Shown piece after piece: positions 54,301-55,903 of a stretch of 64,000 nt of DNA. The translations under genes were made by a program, and so were the position numbers. The stretch's first letter is position 1. Every line of letters starts with the position of its first letter. This stretch comes from Margaritifera margaritifera (taxonomy: Eukaryota; Mollusca; Bivalvia; Unionida; Margaritiferidae), in contig JAQPZY010001660.1 of assembly GCA_029931535.1 (NCBI GenBank), positions 1,513,001-1,577,000 on the forward strand, in the 5' to 3' direction. Below the pieces are notes generated by a model that saw only the letters and a program-made list of their open reading frames with translations, was not told the DNA's origin and ran no database searches.

Positions 54301-55903
54301 GAAAACATATCTGCCTCTCTGATTTTACTGATTACATCCTCATTCATTACTTAAGCAATAGTATCATGAAGCTCTCCTTCAACACCTCTGGAAGTGTAGG
54401 AGCATTTTTGTAACCGACAGGTTTGATAATAATTTGTATTCATTACTTCTGTAAATTTATCAAGCTAGTATATTTCTTTATGGGTATATCTTCACTTGCC
54501 ATCCAAAAAAGTTCTCATTGCAGCTGTAATTACTGGTTCAGAAGCACTTCACTACAATGCAACACTAGCCACCTGAAACATGATATTGTTTTCTTCTGTT
54601 AACAGGGACAGCAATATCTGCAAAATTTAAGGACTTTTCCCAGTCAGGAACAAACCTATTCTTTCTCCCAACTTTGTCCCTGATTTCCTGGTAGTGTGGG
54701 AACCCTGCATGTAATACATGACTGCCACTGCTATGAAAAGTAGTAATTATTTCTCTATATTTTCTCTATTCAGTTTTAGTGTTTTGCATTCCCTAAGATA
54801 AATTCAAGGAGTTTTGGGAAAAGTTCAAGGAGTTTTTCAAGCAATTCAAGAACTTTTCAAGAATAAAACTAACTCTTACAAAATTCAAGGACTTTTCAAG
54901 GTGACCCCATTAGGTTCAAGGATTTTTCAAAGTTGTAAGAACCATGTTTCTGTATAAATAAATTTGATACTCATTATTTTCAACCTAACATGAATTAAGC
55001 ATCATACCATTTTGGCTTGATGATCTACTTCCACTAAGTTTCCTGTCTTGTCATCAATCCTTCTGTTAGGTACATGCGCGGTAGTGATGAAAGGATCTGC
55101 CGAAGCCATAAAGTGATGAAGTGTGTCCAGAACAAACTTGGCTCGGATAAATAAGTTATCTCCCTTGCGTCTTGGCATGTGTTGTATCAACGTGCTTATC
55201 TTTGGTTCCCAAAGATTCTTAGCTGCTGCATATCTGAAACCATTAAAAACAGAATACAGTGAAACTTTCCTAAACCTGCCCCTCTGTAATCTGGCTTTCT
55301 CTGCAGACTGACCACATATTTTGGTCCCAAAAGAAAAATGCAGATACTAATCAAACCTTTTTATACTGTATACTGGCCACCTTTATCAAATGTCAACATT
55401 GTAGGTTTCATCAGTGTCTGGTTTAGGGAAAATTTACTGTATATGTTCTGAATAGAATAAGATGTTCAAAAGCATAAAATTATATTAAGAAAAAAACAAA
55501 TTGAAGAAAAATTATGTATTTCTCCAGCTTCCAATATTTTGGGAATAACTTAAATCTTTCAAATACCACAATACAATTTTCTTGCAAATAAAGCTATAAC
55601 AGTATATATAGTTATAAGAAAATTGGAAATTTTCAGAGAAAAAAAAACTGATGCACTTACATGTAGCTGAGCATACAAAATATTGTTGTATATGTAAGAA
55701 CTAAATCAAATCTTCATCTATCACCTCAGAAATTTTGACAGAAAATAATGTAACAATAAGAACTACACATTTGCACATTGGAGAATAGTAAAAATTTTCA
55801 TTATTGTGTGCACCTTCGTCCCACATCTCCAAATGCAAGCGCATGGCCAGTCTTGCATGTAACATTGCCAGGAAACTTGGTTTTGGCATAATCGCACACT
55901 GAC
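187..55903 (-). CDS. FBH1: FBH1/FBXO18-like F-box DNA helicase 1, 3' part (12 exons)
   Basis: Superfamily-1A (UvrD/Rep/PcrA-type) DNA helicase. FBH1 family members are nuclear 3'-5' helicases that act as SCF ubiquitin-ligase subunits through an N-terminal F-box and restrain RAD51-dependent recombination at forks. Exons in gene order: 55903-55814, 55233-55008, 51904-51739, 44467-44331, 42418-42319, 36523-36399, 34162-34087, 31025-30837, 21844-21704, 15601-15495, 3982-3857, 327-187. Every junction has an AG acceptor and GT donor, and the phases agree, giving 1624 nt (540 residues plus TGA). Motifs in order: [20 protein letters not shown] (Walker B), [43 protein letters not shown]. The [15 protein letters not shown] stretch is a family signature that points to FBH1 rather than another UvrD-like helicase. 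Walker A and the F-box are not in the window. The model was built by reading the sequence; no transcript supports it. Confidence 0.93.
1043..1318. repeat. About 21-bp imperfect tandem repeat (cctagactgaacatacaaaat)
   Basis: Roughly a dozen copies of a 20-21-bp unit in the last FBH1 intron. The rest of the intron from 328 to 3856 is AT-rich with no recognised gene; the MITE at 3238 is its only other clear feature. Confidence 0.85.
3238..3425. mobile_element. 188-bp MITE with GGGCTGTT terminal inverted repeats
   Basis: It starts GGGCTGTTCCATTTAAA and ends with GTAACAGCCC, its inverse. It is flanked by TCA on both sides (3235-3237 and 3426-3428), consistent with a 3-bp target duplication. A second copy lies at 49956-50187 with the same ends and internal phrases (cccag-gaaggcag, ctatgggtga). 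Non-coding; superfamily not assigned. Confidence 0.8.
3857..3982 (-). CDS. FBH1: FBH1 exon k: C-terminal region
   Basis: A 126-nt exon (42 codons, phase 0 on both sides) from TTTTCAG to ATG/GTATGA. It encodes [20 protein letters not shown], then [20 protein letters not shown] and TM. It corresponds to the segment after motif VI in FBH1 (E-F followed by a Cys-containing region and an L-x-(M/L)-x-(K/R)-K-x-I-T block), here with a single Cys. It is less conserved than the motif exons; the call rests on splice sites, phase and this partial match. Confidence 0.82.
4325..4505. repeat. Array of short hairpins, strongly structured element
   Basis: An 11-bp outer stem (4325-4335 with 4396-4406) encloses two perfect hairpins: 4342-4359 (7-bp stem, ggtt loop) and 4374-4388 (cacagc/gctgtg). 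Four more hairpins follow at about 20-nt spacing: cttcag/ctgaag (4433-4450), gcccag/ctgggc (4453-4470), ccaac/gttgg (4474-4487) and acag/ctgt (4492-4505). Three of the four can be drawn with a six-base YGGMAA loop. No known RNA family was recognised. It may be an end of a transposable element or a structured RNA. Confidence 0.6.
4838..4965. repeat. About 71-bp direct repeat, two diverged copies
   Basis: The phrase (g/c)aagacaaag-cac-tgaa-gcaa-aagtctatgat-tatg occurs near 4838 and again near 4909. It lies between the hairpin array and the DIRS-like element and could belong to that element's 3' non-coding end, but no element boundary could be set. Confidence 0.55.
5541..6560 (-). pseudogene. 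DIRS-like tyrosine recombinase, damaged at the active site
   Basis: 339 codons. The family start is clear ([20 protein letters not shown]), with the first catalytic Arg in [12 protein letters not shown], a Lys-containing LKSSKTDPF beta-hairpin, and the HxxR box in SGHSFRIG. An 18-bp tandem duplication (5682-5717) repeats this box as [12 protein letters not shown]. Just after it a small deletion shifts the frame near 5640, so the catalytic-Tyr segment (CYTRYIR) lies in the next frame. Such enzymes integrate the circular cDNA of DIRS elements without target duplication. This copy is inactive as read. Confidence 0.85.
6515..8112 (-). pseudogene. DIRS-like reverse transcriptase-RNase H, frameshifted
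   Basis: The start of the domain (8112-7843) has the family phrases [23 protein letters not shown] and [15 protein letters not shown] frameshift near a run of eight A/T at about 7840 breaks it. The middle is in another frame (7640-7840), and the main frame (7630-6515, 371 codons) holds the catalytic HLLDDFL, a DD box variant of YxDD. RNase H follows: [16 protein letters not shown] (first Asp), AFRELYPIV (Glu), IIFICDN (Asp) and [11 protein letters not shown] (last Asp). The end overlaps the recombinase frame by 46 bp. Confidence 0.85.
8157..9579 (-). pseudogene. DIRS-like gag protein, broken into two frames
   Basis: The first part (9579-8869, 236 codons) begins [18 protein letters not shown] and has a SAP-like helix-turn-helix stretch ([19 protein letters not shown]). 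Near 8940 the frame shifts: the gag sequence goes on in another frame as [16 protein letters not shown], then meets a stop near 8813. The second part (8687-8157) carries two zinc knuckles of form C-x2-C-x4-H-x4-C ([14 protein letters not shown] and [14 protein letters not shown]) flanking a C-x8-C-x4-C-x3-H finger. Such fingers bind RNA in gag proteins. It is damaged but recognisable along its length. Confidence 0.8.
9966..10690. repeat. 43-bp minisatellite, about 16 copies
   Basis: The unit is cagtcagtacacacctggg plus caagatctggagatactatt plus acca. Units differ by scattered substitutions. As 43 is not a multiple of three, open frames across the array pass through all three readings of the unit every 129 bp. 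The array abuts the 5' side of the DIRS-like element. Confidence 0.95.
10990..11560. repeat. Mollusc-type tandem-core repeat, left part
   Basis: Diverged units of about 110-140 bp with the phrases 'aagccatccacaaa', 'ttattgtgcagaaa', 'ttcttctttcagtcacagt' and 'gaccttgacctttgacc'. Continues at 12945-13390 after a LINE insertion. Related arrays are at 31370-32690 and 50400-51226. Confidence 0.8.
11740..12945 (+). mobile_element. Non-LTR retrotransposon (LINE) fragment, 5'-truncated with inverted 5' end
   Basis: From about 11824 the plus strand encodes the second half of a LINE reverse transcriptase: [30 protein letters not shown] (the FADD catalytic box), [11 protein letters not shown] and [12 protein letters not shown]. 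After a frameshift near 12415 come [29 protein letters not shown] and the family tail. About 11763-11823 reads on the minus strand as [19 protein letters not shown], the block that normally precedes DAF, so the 5' end is inverted, as in twin-primed insertions. It interrupts a tandem-core repeat. No poly-A tail was seen; the 3' end is a caaacaacacaacacaaac-type tract. Confidence 0.85.
12945..13390. repeat. Mollusc-type tandem-core repeat, right part with gcatataaaa tail
   Basis: Units with 'tttgaccccaaaatcaatag', 'gcttcttccttat' and 'aagccatccacaa' continue from the LINE insertion point. The array ends in the tail 'agacatcataaca...gggcatataaaa', found at the end of the two other arrays of this family in the window. 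Confidence 0.85.
13690..13746. repeat. 18-bp tandem repeat (atgatccatgaaagtcca), three copies
   Basis: Three near-perfect copies followed by a diverged one. No other feature is seen between 13400 and 14430 apart from a TCA/AGC-rich low-complexity stretch at 14076-14260. Confidence 0.8.
14439..14636. repeat. About 49-bp tandem repeat, four copies
   Basis: Four copies of a unit beginning gtcaactttcagttgagcac and continuing with tggtgggtggaggggtggct. Intronic and non-coding. Confidence 0.85.
14945..15170. repeat. About 73-bp tandem repeat, three copies
   Basis: Three copies with 'atgttgttctgtgtgt', 'gtacacaaagaatatc', 'gatgaaactaatcaaa' and 'tgtgaatccaaatgta'. It lies downstream of the amplified motif VI exon, so this intron start holds two separate local amplifications. 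Confidence 0.85.
15333..15494 (-). repeat. Two extra tandem copies of the FBH1 motif VI exon segment with splice donor
   Basis: Two 81-bp units follow the motif VI exon head to tail. Each holds 75 bp of exon (from the Tyr codon of YVAVTRAK to the Gly/Trp codon) plus six intron bases, GTAAGT. Both are open in frame. The GTAAGT reads as Val-Ser, so the segment reads [10 protein letters not shown](Q/H)(S/A)LQMTP. Donor GT positions fall at 15493-15494, 15412-15413 and 15331-15332. The nearer extra copy has QS for HA and AW for AG; the farther one keeps HA and AG. After the third donor the frame stops within a few codons (SYID then stop). Confidence 0.9.
15495..15601 (-). CDS. FBH1: FBH1 exon j: motif [12 protein letters not shown]
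   Basis: The exon runs from a TTCTTCAG acceptor to the nearest GGG/GTAAGT donor, 107 nt. It encodes [20 protein letters not shown] then [25 protein letters not shown] is motif VI; its Arg contacts the ATP gamma-phosphate. Two further in-frame copies of the same 81-bp segment follow directly, at 15414-15494 and 15333-15413, each ending in its own GTAAGT donor. Use of a distal donor would lengthen the protein by exactly 27 or 54 residues. The end at 15495 is chosen because it gives the ancestral single-motif protein. Confidence 0.88.
16430..16604 (+). mobile_element. tRNA-Leu-like SINE
   Basis: A tRNA-derived head with an A box (TGGCCGAGTGGTCTAAGGC near 16442) and a B box (TGTTCAAGTCTC near 16504), spaced as in a class II tRNA with a variable arm. 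The flanks do not pair into an acceptor stem, so it is not a functional tRNA. A conserved body follows (agcttcccatgggtcagtag, ttcttcccggattcttc). Confidence 0.75.
16605..16920. repeat. SINE tail amplified in tandem, about 60 bp, five copies
   Basis: The SINE 3' end (gccatgtatagcctatcatg, then tgctgaaaaatggcattaaa and ccc(t)accaaacc) is repeated about five times, with the terminal 'aaacc' run varying in length. Tails of this type normally occur once. Confidence 0.8.
17820..18998 (+). pseudogene. pogo/Tigger-like transposase, broken
   Basis: The first frame (17824-18168) has a CENPB-type helix-turn-helix: [20 protein letters not shown] then [12 protein letters not shown]. Pieces in shifting frames follow: [16 protein letters not shown] (near 18325), then 18391-18597 with [25 protein letters not shown] and KSLLVLDAF, the last Asp being a DDE/D catalytic residue. 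Next come [13 protein letters not shown] (near 18685) and 18777-18998 with [31 protein letters not shown] and an acidic tail. This order is the standard pogo domain layout. Stops and frameshifts inactivate it. Confidence 0.85.
19984..21093. mobile_element. Non-autonomous hAT-like element, about 1.1 kb
   Basis: The left end CAGGGTTGGTTGCATCTGGGA and right end TCCCAGATGCAACCCTG are inverted repeats. They match the ends of the larger element at 27190-30228, as do interior phrases (ccccactt-aa...aaaaaaaggg, tttttgcatgattttcagaa). The left end and its flank (agaatgataaacaacagggt) are duplicated in tandem (19967-20058). The interior holds two copies of a 'gaaatgg(t/c)ggtccacaata' block. No coding capacity. 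Confidence 0.75.
21704..21844 (-). CDS. FBH1: FBH1 exon i: motif [12 protein letters not shown]
   Basis: A 141-nt exon encoding [20 protein letters not shown] and [16 protein letters not shown], ending [19 protein letters not shown] is motif V, which links ATP binding to single-strand DNA contacts; DDF follows as in other FBH1 proteins. Acceptor TTTGCAG, donor TTAA/GTATGT. It enters by completing Asp (G+AT) and leaves in phase 1, so A+GA makes Arg with the next exon. Confidence 0.94.
   Translation of the reverse strand: MSSSAQLTRQKAWNSAQLDLGMTLVWDSMQLPSIWMEWSSCLRWLH
21956..23363. mobile_element. Non-autonomous pogo-type element, about 1.4 kb
   Basis: The left end TACATTAAAACCTGTCTTGA is mirrored at the right end (inward TACTGTAAAACCTGTCTTGA), with TA at both borders. 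Subterminal 'tgttatgag-gaccact' is also present at both ends. It begins 112 bp upstream of the FBH1 motif V exon acceptor. It contains two copies of an 'acctttatttaatcct-tgta' block (22160-22330). The frame at 22610-22927 on the minus strand matches no family I recognise. Confidence 0.78.
23390..23749. mobile_element. Repeat fragment sharing its right end with 57300-57572
   Basis: It ends with ttataacaaagtgtcttata and gtgggtttcc; the region near 57572 ends with a cognate 'ttatagcggggtttcaccgta'. Interior phrases (gattaacaattatta, ctttgtagta, agaaattggtg) are shared in order. Probably a diverged pogo-type MITE; the left end is not defined. Confidence 0.5.
24380..25560. repeat. Tandem-core repeat, about 140-bp units, about eight copies
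   Basis: Diverged units with 'caatcaggggccataactcc', 'aatgatgtcatggaatgctg', 'tcatcaatataaagctgcat', 'gccaaatttggttgaaatcc' and 'aacaatcc'. No coding capacity. FBH1 intron. Confidence 0.8.
25790..26010 (-). mobile_element. tRNA-derived SINE, minus strand
   Basis: On the minus strand a B box GGTTTGAGTCC (25942-25952) follows a decayed A-box region, and the body contains the common SINE phrase inverse to 'agtaaagtgtcttgcccaagg' and 'acacac'. The acceptor stem is not paired. Confidence 0.65.
27345..27788. repeat. 40-bp minisatellite, about 11 copies, with a 120-bp higher-order period
   Basis: The unit is atatcatgtgttctgtatat plus tacagtataacacttaatgc. Units 2-4 and 5-7 repeat the same series of variants (aacac/catg, aatgc/catg, aatgc/cgtg), giving a 120-bp higher-order repeat. 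Units are almost identical, so the amplification is recent. Confidence 0.95.
28280..29893 (-). pseudogene. hAT (ZNF862-like) transposase remnants
   Basis: The piece at 29679-29431 has a zinc-finger-like start ([20 protein letters not shown]). An overlapping frame at 29483-29229 carries [20 protein letters not shown], matching the AKE(N/D)I--(K/R)(Y/F)-SL block of ZNF862/C17orf113-like hAT proteins. A piece near 28440-28320 reads [20 protein letters not shown] in the style of the same family's C-terminal half. The DDE core (GFGSDG, HC-AH) is absent between them, which suggests an internal deletion. A plus-strand frame at 28720-28977 in the gap is not recognisable and is not called. Confidence 0.65.
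30837..31025 (-). CDS. FBH1: FBH1 exon h: domain 2B helical insert
   Basis: A 189-nt exon starting with [20 protein letters not shown] and ending IEDLTQA, mostly helical and charged. It aligns in position and pattern with the FBH1 segment DKFIRRW...F-F--(Y/F)...D-ELEAKI that forms the 2B accessory domain before motif V. Acceptor ATTTCAG, donor GCTG/GTATGT. The codon shared with the previous exon is Asp (G+AC). It leaves in phase 1. Confidence 0.9.
31370..32690. repeat. Mollusc-type tandem-core repeat with gcatataaaa tail
   Basis: About eight to nine diverged units with 'aaaccatttttcttctttca', 'gtcacagtgaccttgacctt', 'tagggttcttccttaccc', 'aagtgcaagccatccacaaa' and 'gtttggtaactgtagatgg'. The array ends with 'acggacatcatcataacata' and '...ggcatataaaa', the shared tail. 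A C14 run lies at about 31941. Confidence 0.88.
33770..33920 (-). mobile_element. tRNA-derived SINE, minus strand
   Basis: On the minus strand the A box TTAGCTTAGTGGTTAGTGTG (from about 33912) and B box GGTTCAAATCC (33866-33856) have tRNA-like spacing, followed by a body with 'accaccatggtgggtctcca'. No acceptor-stem pairing, so this is a SINE head rather than a tRNA gene. Confidence 0.75.
34087..34162 (-). CDS. FBH1: FBH1 exon g: GTRGFG block
   Basis: A short 76-nt exon encoding [20 protein letters not shown] and EQRLK. It matches the G-(I/T)-(K/R)-x-FG-x-x-x-(I/L)-x-D(I/L) block of FBH1 that follows the domain 2A arginine. Acceptor AATGTAG, donor AAAG/GTAAGA. It enters in phase 0 and leaves in phase 1. 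Confidence 0.9.
35480..36124. mobile_element. Pogo-type MITE A, 645 bp
   Basis: The left end TACTGTAGTATCGGAAATTT is mirrored at the right end (inward TACTGTAGTATCATTTATTT). The inverted match continues through 'catggggacc-aattttt'. Its interior matches, in inverse orientation, that of 39335-40841 (agagatcatacatatatact, ggctgtgtcgact, gtggtagtattgtt), so it looks like a shortened relative. TA borders suit a Tc1/mariner-type insertion. Confidence 0.8.
36144..36363. mobile_element. Pogo-type MITE carrying two long perfect hairpins
   Basis: The ends TACTGTATATACTCACGTAT and (inward from the right) TACCATATATACTCGCATAT are inverted repeats typical of pogo/Tigger MITEs. Inside are two 65-nt hairpins of identical design, 25-bp stem and 15-nt loop, at 36180-36244 and 36263-36327. 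They share the stem core CATAGACCC(T/A)GATCTGCC but have different loops. It lies 35 bp downstream of the FBH1 exon f donor and would be transcribed in the pre-mRNA. Confidence 0.85.
36399..36523 (-). CDS. FBH1: FBH1 exon f: domain 2A start
   Basis: A 125-nt exon encoding [20 protein letters not shown], then FNEAVRKC and ending WRVAFVG. It corresponds to the family's GQVALLSRTNA-FDEAV block, where the TR(T/C)N segment follows a beta strand of RecA-like domain 2A. Acceptor TTGACAG, donor GGG/GTACAT. The alternative GT eight bases inside is less likely because it would remove the VGG junction conserved with the next exon. A MITE with twin hairpins begins 35 bp downstream of the donor. Confidence 0.92.
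37240..38400. repeat. Tandem-core repeat, about 125-150-bp units, with conserved tail
   Basis: About eight diverged units with 'tggtgaaaaccccatgttga', 'tatgaccatccattcaggag', 'aacaagattttcaagatggc' and 'catttaggaccaactagac'. The tail (tataaagtttggtggcaatc ... ccattgcaaaagctctattg) occurs again in the copy at 49580-49905. Non-coding. Confidence 0.85.
38638..38755. repeat. Short direct duplication (ctacttggcagagtcaacca)
   Basis: A 40-bp segment including tgcataataatcccacttc is present twice in tandem, and a third partial copy follows. Intronic. Confidence 0.8.
39335..40841. mobile_element. Pogo-type non-autonomous element B, 1.5 kb
   Basis: The left end TACTGTAGTATCATTTATTT and right end (inward) TACTGTAGTATGACTAATTT are inverted repeats; the match continues through the 'gtggg-t-caattttt-gtgg' block. 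It shares interior sequence with 35480-36124 in inverse orientation. No transposase frame was found. Confidence 0.8.
41320..41796. repeat. 36-bp minisatellite, about 13 copies
   Basis: The unit is gacatttcaaggattatctc plus aagttgccgtatattg. Two variants differ at two linked positions (gatCatctA vs gatTatctC). As 36 is a multiple of three, the plus strand stays open for 154 codons as a 12-residue repeat ([12 protein letters not shown]). The array is in an FBH1 intron and antisense to it, with no start context or flanking coding signal, so a protein is not called. Confidence 0.95.
42319..42418 (-). CDS. FBH1: FBH1 exon e: motif [11 protein letters not shown]
   Basis: A 100-nt exon encoding [20 protein letters not shown] followed by QIKEKTLVG. 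The Arg in SFRFG is the motif IV arginine that contacts nucleotide in SF1 helicases. The acceptor is TTGTAG/TCC and the donor is CCAG/GTAACA. The acceptor lies at the edge of a 34-bp minisatellite whose units repeat both the splice site and the first seven exon bases, so several near-identical acceptors lie upstream. Only the innermost joins the FBH1 frame, because the sequence just upstream has an in-frame TAG. Confidence 0.94.
42411..42770. repeat. 34-bp minisatellite built from the FBH1 exon e acceptor
   Basis: The unit is aaggactacaataatagaat plus attgaacctttagg. On the gene strand each unit reads TTCTATTATTGTAG/TCCTTCC, i.e. the exon e 3' splice site and its first seven exon bases. Nine units keep the AG/TCCTT or AG/TCTTT junction, and two shortened units also occur. 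The array starts inside the exon (42411-42418) and extends into the intron. Confidence 0.92.
43230..44225. repeat. Tandem-core repeat, about 130-150-bp units, with a 38-bp triplicate
   Basis: Diverged units with 'cataactcaatcaaatta', 'cttaatatgaaacctcata', 'ccaaatttggtttcaatc' and 'cttcaaaagttattgagcag'. Near the end (43955-44065) a 38-bp segment (cctccacacatatggctggg, ggcatataaaggttga) is present three times. It approaches to about 100 bp from the exon d donor. Confidence 0.75.
44331..44467 (-). CDS. FBH1: FBH1 exon d: motif [17 protein letters not shown]
   Basis: A 137-nt exon encoding [20 protein letters not shown], then [14 protein letters not shown] and ending [19 protein letters not shown] is SF1 helicase motif III, which couples ATP hydrolysis to DNA contacts. 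Acceptor ATTTAG, donor CAA/GTAAGA. A nearer GT after AMEK was considered and dropped, because the reading frame continues into the family's YLTQ block, which the next exon's SFRFG completes. It enters in phase 1 and leaves in phase 0. Confidence 0.95.
44740..45037. mobile_element. Pogo-type MITE C, 298 bp
   Basis: The left end TACAGTTCTCCCTCTATTTA and right end (inward) TACATCTCTCCCTTGTTATA are inverted repeats with TA borders. The interior matches 53945-54278 (cttcattataacatgattcc, ggatataatctggtac, gggttgaaagaaaa). Non-coding. Confidence 0.8.
45040..48480. other. Intron sequence without recognised genes
   Basis: AT-rich intron between exons c and d. The frames at 46663-47025 (plus) and 47783-48109 (minus) resemble no family I know and lack splice or start context. 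The only element trace is a MITE-end-like stretch at 46552-46615 (ccatgaaaattggtatacca), resembling the end of element B. Confidence 0.6.
48500..49560. repeat. 156-bp tandem repeat, four near-identical and several diverged copies
   Basis: The phrase ttgtcaatatgcacatctcc starts at 48541, 48697, 48853 and 49009, a period of exactly 156 bp. These four copies are almost identical, while those around 49140-49560, 49915, 50220 and 51225 are clearly diverged. So an old array was locally homogenised or newly amplified. Confidence 0.93.
49580..49910. repeat. Copy of the 37.2-kb tandem-core family
   Basis: It contains 'catttaggatcaactagaca', 'cataagaagtcttttagtga' and 'atatgatcatccgttcagga', and ends in the same type of tail ('aggccatt-c-tatgttttact', 'ggtc-ctgagcagtagagct'). 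It is spliced into the 156-bp family array. Confidence 0.8.
49956..50187. mobile_element. Second copy of the GGGCTGTT MITE
   Basis: Same ends and interior as 3238-3425, with an internal duplication of about 50 bp (catggtactctgattactc region). It interrupts a unit of the 156-bp family: the array's 'catcttcag-tgatgacc' phrase is split around it, which dates its insertion after the array. Borders TGA and AGA are compatible with a mutated 3-bp duplication. Confidence 0.8.
50400..51226. repeat. Mollusc-type tandem-core repeat with gcatataaaa tail
   Basis: About five units with 'gcaagccatccacgcagtct', 'ttctttcagtccctgtgac', 'gaccttgatcttttgacctt', ending in 'agacatcataacatatgctc' and 'taggcatataaaa'. 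Same family as at 10990-13390 and 31370-32690. It is inserted within the 156-bp family array, which resumes at about 51227. Confidence 0.85.
51739..51904 (-). CDS. FBH1: FBH1 exon c: Walker B (DEAQD) exon
   Basis: A 166-nt exon starting [15 protein letters not shown]. It contains the FBH1 signature [15 protein letters not shown], then [14 protein letters not shown]. The DEAQD motif is helicase motif II: the Asp coordinates Mg-ATP and the Glu is the catalytic base for hydrolysis. Acceptor TTCTTCAG, donor CCAG/GTATTT. It enters in phase 0 and leaves in phase 1. The exact SHDGYLK block upstream of DEAQD is the best single piece of evidence that this gene is FBH1. Confidence 0.96.
53348..53428. 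repeat. 28-bp tandem repeat, three copies
   Basis: Three copies of 'aatatctgcatttccaatcc' plus 'aact(c/t)' lie within the hAT relic, between its core and C-terminal regions. Confidence 0.85.
53945..54278. mobile_element. Pogo-type MITE D inserted in the hAT transposase
   Basis: The ends are TAGCAATCCCCTGTTATAAC on the left and, inward from the right, CAGCTCTTCCTCATTATAAT, flanked by TA at 53945-53946 and 54277-54278. The interior matches MITE C. Removing it restores continuity of the surrounding hAT protein between DEST and VSVSKQ, which fixes the insertion point. Confidence 0.88.
55008..55233 (-). CDS. FBH1: FBH1 exon b: domain 1B insert
   Basis: A 226-nt exon bounded by TTTCAG and ATG/GTATGA. 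It begins [19 protein letters not shown] and continues with a basic stretch (PRRKGD) and the [18 protein letters not shown] segment, which matches the family's V-TL-FFASAD block in the accessory 1B region between motif Ib and Walker B. It enters in phase with the previous exon (AG+A = Arg) and leaves in phase 0. A 187-bp MITE sits only 22 bp upstream of the acceptor, so its insertion is very close to the branch-point region. Confidence 0.92.
55255..55441. mobile_element. Pogo-type MITE E, 187 bp
   Basis: The left end TACAGTGAAACTTTCCTAAA and right end (inward) TACAGTAAATTTTCCCTAAA are inverted repeats with TA borders. The element starts 22 bp beyond the acceptor edge of FBH1 exon b. Non-coding. 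Confidence 0.85.
55814..55903 (-). CDS. FBH1: FBH1 exon a: helicase domain 1A (motif Ib region)
   Basis: A 90-nt exon, the most 5' one found. It encodes [20 protein letters not shown] followed by ALAFGDVGR. The CKTGHALAF stretch matches the conserved TFHSLAF block that follows Walker A by some tens of residues in FBH1 and UvrD helicases. The acceptor is tgcag before the exon; the donor is AAG/GTGCAC. It enters with one base completing an upstream codon and leaves with AG, which joins the next exon's A to make Arg. The Walker A exon should precede it; no GxAGTGKT-encoding sequence was found upstream to 64000. Confidence 0.88.

Larger units (their letters stand above)
52390..54700 (-). pseudogene. 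hAT (ZNF862-like) transposase, decayed and split by a MITE
   Basis: Read on the minus strand: near 54510, [18 protein letters not shown]; at 54330-54290, [16 protein letters not shown] (catalytic Asp region). The sequence is then broken by a MITE (53945-54278) and resumes as [20 protein letters not shown]. It goes on with [20 protein letters not shown] and [15 protein letters not shown] (53970-53503), a helical middle (53302-53045), and the C-terminal dimerisation region with [20 protein letters not shown] and [11 protein letters not shown] (52698-52393). The domain order is that of hAT transposases related to ZNF862. Stops and frameshifts show it is inactive. Confidence 0.85.
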
